Shown in pieces: positions 1 through 5,658 of a stretch of DNA of 5,658 nucleotides. The notes beneath the pieces were generated by a model. That model was given only the letters and a program-made list of their open reading frames with translations. It had not been told where the DNA came from and did not search any database. The stretch is taken from the NCBI GenBank assembly GCA_023413605.1, contig JAEZPL010000758.1, forward strand, positions 1-5,658, in the 5' to 3' direction. The translations under genes were made by a program, and so were the position numbers. This DNA comes from Pseudomonadota bacterium. Its GTDB lineage: Bacteria > Pseudomonadota > Alphaproteobacteria > Azospirillales > Azospirillaceae. Positions within the stretch are counted from its first letter, which is position 1. Each line of letters begins with the position of its first letter.

Positions 1-2399
1 TCCCGGACCTGTGCCAGTGGGCCATCTTCCTGCGCAACCATGACGAACTGACGCTGGAGATGGTGACCGACCGGGAACGGGACTATCTCTGGAATTTCTA
101 CGCGGCCGACCGGCGCATGCGGATCAACCTGGGCATCCGGCGGCGCCTCGCCCCGCTGCTCCAGAACGACCGCCGAAAGATCGAACTGCTGAAAAGCCTG
201 CTGCTGTCGATGCCGGGCACGCCGGTCCTGTATTACGGCGACGAGATCGGCATGGGCGACAACATCTACCTCGGCGACCGCGACGGCGTGCGCACCCCGA
301 TGCAGTGGTCGCCCGACCGCAACGGCGGCTTCTCCCGCGCCGACCCGGCGCGCCTGTATCTGCCGGCGATCCAGGACCCGATCTACGGTTTCCAGGCCAT
401 CAACGTCGAGGCGCAGCAGCGCAACCCGTCGTCGCTTCTGAACTGGATGAAGCGGCTGATCGCCGTGCGCCAGCAGCACAAGGCCTTCGGCCGCGGCAGC
501 TTCCGGCTGCTGTACCCCGGCAACCGCAAGGTTCTGGCCTATCTGCGCTGCCTGAAGACCGAGGAGGGGGAGGAGATCGTTCTCTGCGTGGCGAACCTGT
601 CCCGCTCCGCCCAGGCGGTGGAGTTGGACCTGAAGCAGTTCCGCGGCCGCGTGCCGGTGGAAATGCTGGGCCGCACCGTCTTCCCGCCGGTCGGCGATCT
701 GCCCTACCTGTTGACCATCCCGGCCTATGGCTTCTACTGGTTCGCGCTGGCCGCGGAAGCCGAACTGCCGTCCTGGCACGAAACGGTGCCGGAGCCGGTG
801 CCCGACCTGCTGACCATCGTGATGCGCGACGGCTGGCAAAGCCTGATCAGCGGCCGGGCGGCGGAGGAACTGGCGCGCGACATCCTTCAGGCCTATTTGC
901 CGCAGCAGCGCTGGTTCGCCGCCAAGGACCGCCGGATCGAGATCGCCCACATTCCGATGTACGCCCGCCTGGACGGGCCGGGCGACGGTTTCATGCTGAC
1001 CTGGGCCGAGGTGGAACTGTCGGGCGGCGGCACTCAGTCCTACTTCCTGCCGCTCGCCATGAGCTGGGAGGAGAACGCCGGCAACAGCGGCTGGCCACTT
1101 CTGCCCTACACGCTGGCCAAGGCGCGGCGCGGACCACGCACCGGCGCCATCTTCGACGCGGTGCAGACCGACAGCTTCACCCGCAGCCTGCTGGCCGTGC
1201 TGCGCGAAGGGCGGGAACTGCGGGCCTCCCATGGCACGCTGCGCTTCACCCCCACCGCCCGGATGGCCGAGCTGACCGTGGAGGAGGACGCGGAGATCCG
1301 CCGGCTGGGCGTTGAGCAGAGCAACAGCTCCGTGCTGGTGGGCGTCCAGGCGGTGATGAAGGTCTTCCGCCGCCTCACCTCCGGTTCCCACCCGGAACTG
1401 GAGATGGGCCGCTTCCTGACGGAGGTCGCGGGCTATCCCAACACGCCGCCTCTGCTGGGCGCGGTGGAGCATGTGGCGGAGGACGGCACGCCGACCGCCC
1501 TGTTCGTCGTGCAGGGTTACGTCCGCAACCAGGGCGACGGCTGGAGCAGCACCGTCGATTCGCTGGTGCGCGAGCTGGACGACATCCGCCTGGGCGTCGC
1601 GCATTCCGTCGAGGAGGATCCGGAGGGAGAACCCTTCGGCATCCACGTCGCGATGATGGCGACGCTGGGCCAGCGCACCGCGGAACTGCACTGCGCGCTG
1701 GCTCAGAGCACCGGCGATCCGGCCTTCGACCCGGAGCCGGTGACCGAGGCCGACCTGAAGGGCTGGGCCGACGCCGCCCGCCGGCAGGCCGAGGCCGCCT
1801 TCAAGGTGCTGCCCGGCGCGCTCGACCGCATGGCGCCGTCCGTGCGGGAGCAGGCGGAAGGGCTGCTGGCCCGCAAGGCCGAGGTGATGGACCGCCTGAC
1901 CGAACTGGCCGACACGCCGCCGCAGGGGCTGAAGACGCGCATCCACGGCGACTATCACCTGGGGCAGGTGCTGCGCGCCCAGAACGACTGGTACATCATC
2001 GATTTCGAAGGCGAGCCGGCCAAGACGCTGGAGGAGCGCCGCGCCAAGCACAGCCCCCTGCGCGACGTTGCGGGGATGCTGCGCTCCTTCAACTACGCGA
2101 CCTGGGCGGCGCTGTTCCGGATCGACGAATCGGGCGTGCAGGAGGGGGGCAACACCCTCGTCATGGACGCCGCGCAGGACTGGGAACGCCGCAGCATGCA
2201 GGCTTTCCTGGACGCCTACCGCACCGCCATAGGCGATTGCCCGAGCTGGCCGTCCGACGAAACCGCCAGCCAGCGGCTGCTGGCCCTGTTCCTGATGGAA
2301 AAGGCGCTCTACGAGATCGCCTATGAGGCCGCCCACCGCCCGAACTGGATCGGCATCCCGGTCAAGGGCGTGCTGGGCCTGCTGGACGGGACGGTGTGA
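1..2399 (+). CDS. treS: Trehalose synthase-maltokinase fusion, 5'-truncated by window
   Basis: Bifunctional cytosolic enzyme: the TreS part (GH13 family) isomerises trehalose and maltose, and the C-terminal part is an ATP-dependent maltokinase (Mak/Pep2 type) making maltose-1-phosphate. The frame is open from base 3, and 798 residues are visible. The first codons read FLRNHDELTLEMVT, the TreS form of GH13 conserved region IV, with the transition-state Asp at 42-44. MPGTPVLYYGDEIGMGDN follows from 210, and the TreS C-terminal beta domain ends near YGFYWF (726-743). After a short linker the kinase starts, with LPQQRWFAAK at 897-926, a likely ATP-binding Lys in VMKVFR (1359-1361), the catalytic loop HGDYHLGQ (1944-1967) and the metal-binding DFEGEP (2001-2018). 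Roughly 300 N-terminal residues, including the nucleophile and acid/base regions, should lie upstream, judging from known fusions of about 1,100 residues. The kinase motifs look intact. The ATG at 60 is internal, not the start. Function is confident from family motifs; substrate flow to GlgE is inferred. Confidence 0.95.
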   Translation, partial: PDLCQWAIFLRNHDELTLEMVTDRERDYLWNFYAADRRMRINLGIRRRLAPLLQNDRRKIELLKSLLLSMPGTPVLYYGDEIGMGDNIYLGDRDGVRTPMQWSPDRNGGFSRADPARLYLPAIQDPIYGFQAINVEAQQRNPSSLLNWMKRLIAVRQQHKAFGRGSFRLLYPGNRKVLAYLRCLKTEEGEEIVLCVANLSRSAQAVELDLKQFRGRVPVEMLGRTVFPPVGDLPYLLTIPAYGFYWFALAAEAELPSWHETVPEPVPDLLTIVMRDGWQSLISGRAAEELARDILQAYLPQQRWFAAKDRRIEIAHIPMYARLDGPGDGFMLTWAEVELSGGGTQSYFLPLAMSWEENAGNSGWPLLPYTLAKARRGPRTGAIFDAVQTDSFTRSLLAVLREGRELRASHGTLRFTPTARMAELTVEEDAEIRRLGVEQSNSSVLVGVQAVMKVFRRLTSGSHPELEMGRFLTEVAGYPNTPPLLGAVEHVAEDGTPTALFVVQGYVRNQGDGWSSTVDSLVRELDDIRLGVAHSVEEDPEGEPFGIHVAMMATLGQRTAELHCALAQSTGDPAFDPEPVTEADLKGWADAARRQAEAAFKVLPGALDRMAPSVREQAEGLLARKAEVMDRLTELADTPPQGLKTRIHGDYHLGQVLRAQNDWYIIDFEGEPAKTLEERRAKHSPLRDVAGMLRSFNYATWAALFRIDESGVQEGGNTLVMDAAQDWERRSMQAFLDAYRTAIGDCPSWPSDETASQRLLALFLMEKALYEIAYEAAHRPNWIGIPVKGVLGLLDGTV

Positions 2400-2408
2400 A
2401 CGCTCTCT

Positions 2409-2429
2409 CCCGCCCCTGATGGGGGCGGG
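2409..2429 (+). terminator. GC-only hairpin just after treS-mak stop
   Basis: A perfect 8-bp stem, CCCGCCCC (2409-2416) with GGGGCGGG (2422-2429), encloses the loop TGATG, starting 10 bases after the stop codon. No T-tract follows; a G-rich tandem repeat does. It may slow or end treS-mak transcription or protect the 3' end, but it is not a canonical intrinsic terminator. Confidence 0.4.
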
Positions 2430-2453
2430 CGCGGGCGGGCGCGGGCGGGCGCG
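2423..2453 (+). repeat. 10-bp G-rich tandem repeat, G-quadruplex candidate
   Basis: Three exact copies of GGGCGGGCGC (2423-2432, 2433-2442, 2443-2452) plus one further base. Counting the G5 run at 2421-2425, there are six runs of three or more G, separated alternately by 1 and 3 bases, which satisfies the usual G-quadruplex pattern on the + (RNA-like) strand. The first two G-runs also form the 3' arm of the preceding hairpin, leaving exactly four for a quadruplex. The repeat itself is read directly; the folding is inferred. Confidence 0.8.
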
Positions 2454-2470
2454 ACGCTCCGCCGGATAGG

Positions 2471-2517
2471 ACATACCGCTCCTGGTGTGACAATCGCGGG
2501 GGCGGTATGTTCACACC
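2471..2517 (+). promoter_or_regulatory. Two interlocked inverted repeats upstream of glgB
   Basis: ACATACCGC (2471-2479) is the exact reverse complement of GCGGTATGT (2502-2510). GGTGTGA (2484-2490) is the exact reverse complement of TCACACC (2511-2517). The arms alternate A-B-A'-B'. Seen as DNA, this is four CAYACC half-sites: + at 2472-2477, - at 2484-2489, - at 2504-2509 and + at 2512-2517. The block lies 33-79 bp before the chosen glgB start, a typical operator/promoter position. It could be a binding site for a dimeric regulator or two alternative mRNA hairpins. The regulator and the promoter hexamers are not identifiable. Confidence 0.5.
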
Positions 2518-2531
2518 CCAAGAATGAAGGC

Positions 2532-2541
2532 AGGGAAAAGG
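2532..2541 (+). promoter_or_regulatory. Purine-rich ribosome binding site of glgB
   Basis: An all-purine run, AGGGAAAAGG, ends 8 bases before the ATG at 2550. It supports that ATG over the in-frame GTG at 2487, which lies inside the inverted-repeat block. The match to the Shine-Dalgarno consensus is only moderate. Confidence 0.55.
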
Positions 2542-2549
2542 TACAACCG

Positions 2550-4814
<2,265 letters not shown>

Positions 4815-4822
4815 CTGTTCTC

Positions 4823-4904
4823 CCTTCTCCCCTCCAGTCTCTCGCGCCCGCTTGCGGGCGCTGCCGGCGACAGGCGGCCTTTGGCCGCCGAGAGCGGGAG
4901 AAGG
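4823..4904. repeat. Multi-branched palindromic element after glgB
   Basis: An 82-bp self-complementary element that starts 8 bp after the glgB stop. Outer arms CCTTCTCCC (4823-4831) and GGGAGAAGG (4896-4904) pair over 9 bp, and CTCTCG (4839-4844) pairs with CGAGAG (4889-4894). Inside are two perfect hairpins: GCGCCCGC/GCGGGCGC (4844-4861, tight CTTG turn) and GGCGGCC/GGCCGCC (4873-4889, TTT loop). The fold is a closed stem carrying two side hairpins. The position suits transcript termination or 3'-end protection for glgB, though there is no clear T-tract. It joins the next repeat through the shared arm 4896-4904. Confidence 0.7.
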
Positions 4905-5014
4905 TTAGAATGAGGGGGCGCCCGAAGGGCGGACAAGCTCTGCAAAGAGGCCCAGTTGTCGGCTTGCAGCCGCCCCCTCACCCCGGCCCTCTCCCCGGGG
5001 GGGAGAGGGGGCGC
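4896..5014. repeat. Composite inverted repeat, probably a dispersed intergenic repeat
   Basis: The 25-base arms 4896-4920 and 4971-4995 are inverted copies matching at 19 of 25 positions, including a perfect 10-bp core (TGAGGGGGCG at 4911-4920, CGCCCCCTCA at 4971-4980). The 50-base interior holds a small hairpin, GACAA/TTGTC (4932-4936, 4956-4960), capped by CTCT-GCAA-AGAG (4938-4949), and a GGCT/AGCC turn (4961-4971). GAGGGGGCGC occurs twice as a direct repeat (4912-4921 and 5005-5014), so the C-rich arm has two possible partners. One frame reads PLTPALSPGGRG, a peptide I recall as a typical spurious translation of dispersed intergenic repeats in many proteobacteria. The repeat-family assignment is from memory; the arms are read directly. 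Confidence 0.65.
4987..5009 (+). terminator. Strong 10-bp hairpin between glgB and glgX
   Basis: CCCTCTCCCC (4987-4996) and GGGGAGAGGG (5000-5009) form a perfect 10-bp stem with a GGG loop. It is the most stable simple hairpin in the gap and could stop read-through from glgB. No T-run follows and it belongs to the larger repeat, so a terminator role is only possible. Confidence 0.35.
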
Positions 5015-5028
5015 GTACCGCTCCGCCC

Positions 5029-5058
5029 TTGACGCCTGCCGCTTGCCTCCCGTTTATT
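5029..5058 (+). promoter_or_regulatory. glgX: Candidate sigma70-type promoter of glgX
   Basis: TTGACG (5029-5034; 5 of 6 to the -35 consensus), an 18-base spacer, then TTTATT (5053-5058; 4 of 6 to the -10 consensus) in the most AT-rich spot of a very GC-rich gap. Transcription would begin near 5065, giving a leader of about 105 bases before glgX. It lies downstream of the palindromic element, so that element would not be in this transcript. Sequence match only. Confidence 0.4.
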
Positions 5059-5113
5059 GCACCTTGCGCCATGTCCTTTCGGCTATGCCGCGCACCGTGC
5101 CCATTCGAACCCG

Positions 5114-5141
5114 TCCGCAATTCCATCCGCAATTCCATCCG
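5114..5141 (+). repeat. 12-bp tandem duplication in the glgX leader
   Basis: TCCGCAATTCCA occurs twice back to back (5114-5125, 5126-5137), followed by a partial copy TCCG (5138-5141). It lies 30 bp before glgX. Slippage or a local duplication explains it; a duplicated binding site is also possible. Confidence 0.85.
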
Positions 5142-5155
5142 ATGAGCGTGCCCGT

Positions 5156-5161
5156 GGGGAG
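5156..5161 (+). promoter_or_regulatory. Shine-Dalgarno site of glgX
   Basis: GGGGAG, 9 bases before the ATG at 5171, a good ribosome-binding match that fixes the glgX start. Confidence 0.75.
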
Positions 5162-5170
5162 CGTTCCCTG

Positions 5171-5658
5171 ATGTCCATCGCCACCGCCACGCGCACGGCC
5201 GTCTGGCCCGGCAAGCCCTATCCGCTGGGGGCGAACTGGGACGGGTTCGGCGTCAACTTCGCCCTGTTCTCCGTGCACGCCGAGAAGGTGGAACTGTGCC
5301 TGTTCGACCAGACCGGCCAGCGGGAGATGGAGCGCATCGCCCTGCCGGAATACACCGACGAGGTCTGGCACGGCTATCTGCCCGACGCGCGGCCGGGGCT
5401 GCTCTACGGCTACCGGGTCTACGGTCCCTACGATCCCGCGTCCGGGCATCGCTTCAACCCGAACAAGCTGCTGCTCGACCCCTACGCCAAGGCGCTGTTC
5501 GGGCCGTTCAAGTGGTCGGACGCGCATTATGGATACCGCGTCGGCTCGACGCGCGAGGATTTGTCCTTCGACCGGCGCGACAACGCGCGCGGCATGCCGA
5601 AATGCCGGGTGGTGGACCGCGCCTTCACCTGGGGCAACGACCGGCACCCGCTGGTTCC
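5171..5658 (+). CDS. glgX: Glycogen debranching enzyme GlgX, 3'-truncated by window
   Basis: A cytosolic GH13_11 isoamylase-type enzyme that hydrolyses alpha-1,6 branch points of glycogen, usually after phosphorylase has shortened the outer chains. The first 162 residues are visible of a family length of roughly 650-720. They cover the N-terminal CBM48-like domain: YPLGANWDGFGVNFALFS, the strand KVELCLFD, then the hallmark HGYLPDARPGLLYGYRVYGP and HRFNPNKLLLDPYAKAL, closely resembling E. coli GlgX. The visible part ends near KCRVVDRAFTWGNDRHPLV, before the catalytic barrel, so the active-site residues cannot be checked. The start ATG has a GGGGAG leader and lies 356 bp after glgB, with its own candidate promoter, so it may be transcribed separately. 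The archaeal/bacterial TreX group shares this domain order, but GlgX fits the glgB neighbourhood best. Confidence 0.95.
   Translation, partial: MSIATATRTAVWPGKPYPLGANWDGFGVNFALFSVHAEKVELCLFDQTGQREMERIALPEYTDEVWHGYLPDARPGLLYGYRVYGPYDPASGHRFNPNKLLLDPYAKALFGPFKWSDAHYGYRVGSTREDLSFDRRDNARGMPKCRVVDRAFTWGNDRHPLV

Noticed and set aside
60..62. ATG at 60 as the treS start
   Set aside because: The frame is open to the window edge and encodes conserved TreS residues (FLRNHDELTLE) before this Met, so it is internal.
305..1315. 336-codon alternative frame within treS-mak
   Set aside because: Arg/Pro/Gly/Ala-rich shadow translation of the real gene in another frame, with no domain signal.
2483..2498. Sigma54-like promoter (GG and GC 10 bases apart)
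   Set aside because: Only the minimal GG/GC spacing and a few flanking bases match; the sequence is better explained by the B arm of the inverted repeats.
2487..2515. Sigma70 promoter for glgB with -35 GTGACA
   Set aside because: At 16-18 base spacing there is no reasonable -10; TATGTT (2506-2511) is only 13 bases away.
2487..2549. GTG at 2487 as the glgB start, adding 21 residues
   Set aside because: It falls inside the inverted-repeat block, lacks a ribosome site and would add non-conserved residues. The ATG at 2550 has a purine-rich leader.
4815..5170. Small protein genes or a CRISPR/tRNA/riboswitch in the glgB-glgX gap
   Set aside because: Open frames here come from the palindromic repeat (PLTPALSPGGRG-type translation). 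No regularly spaced repeats, tRNA cloverleaf or known riboswitch core was found.

Overview
The window comes from a high-GC bacterial chromosome. Codon third positions are strongly G/C, and the enzyme sequences look proteobacterial. The best guess is an alphaproteobacterium of the Azospirillum/Rhodospirillales type. This rests on composition, the fused TreS-maltokinase and a GC-rich palindromic intergenic repeat of a kind seen in such genomes; it is an inference from memory, not a database result. All genes are on the + strand and belong to alpha-glucan (glycogen/trehalose) metabolism.

Layout: (1) positions 1-2399 hold the 3' two thirds of a fused trehalose synthase-maltokinase gene (treS-mak), whose N-terminus lies before the window. 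(2) The 150-bp gap 2400-2549 is densely structured. It has a terminator-like hairpin, three exact copies of a 10-bp G-rich unit with G-quadruplex potential, and two interlocked inverted repeats made of four CAYACC half-sites just before glgB. (3) Positions 2550-4814 encode a complete glycogen branching enzyme, GlgB. (4) The 356-bp gap 4815-5170 holds a composite palindromic element with several mutually exclusive pairings (about 4823-5014), a candidate sigma70-type promoter (5029-5058) and a 12-bp tandem duplication (5114-5141). (5) Positions 5171-5658 encode the N-terminal 162 residues of the glycogen debranching enzyme GlgX, cut by the window end.

How the genes fit together: TreS interconverts trehalose and maltose, and the fused maltokinase phosphorylates maltose to maltose-1-phosphate. 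In the known GlgE pathway that product feeds the maltosyltransferase GlgE, which makes linear alpha-1,4-glucan; GlgB adds alpha-1,6 branches and GlgX later removes them. GlgE is not in this window; a flanking position is plausible but unseen. The protein-coding content is familiar. The less explained material is in the two intergenic gaps.
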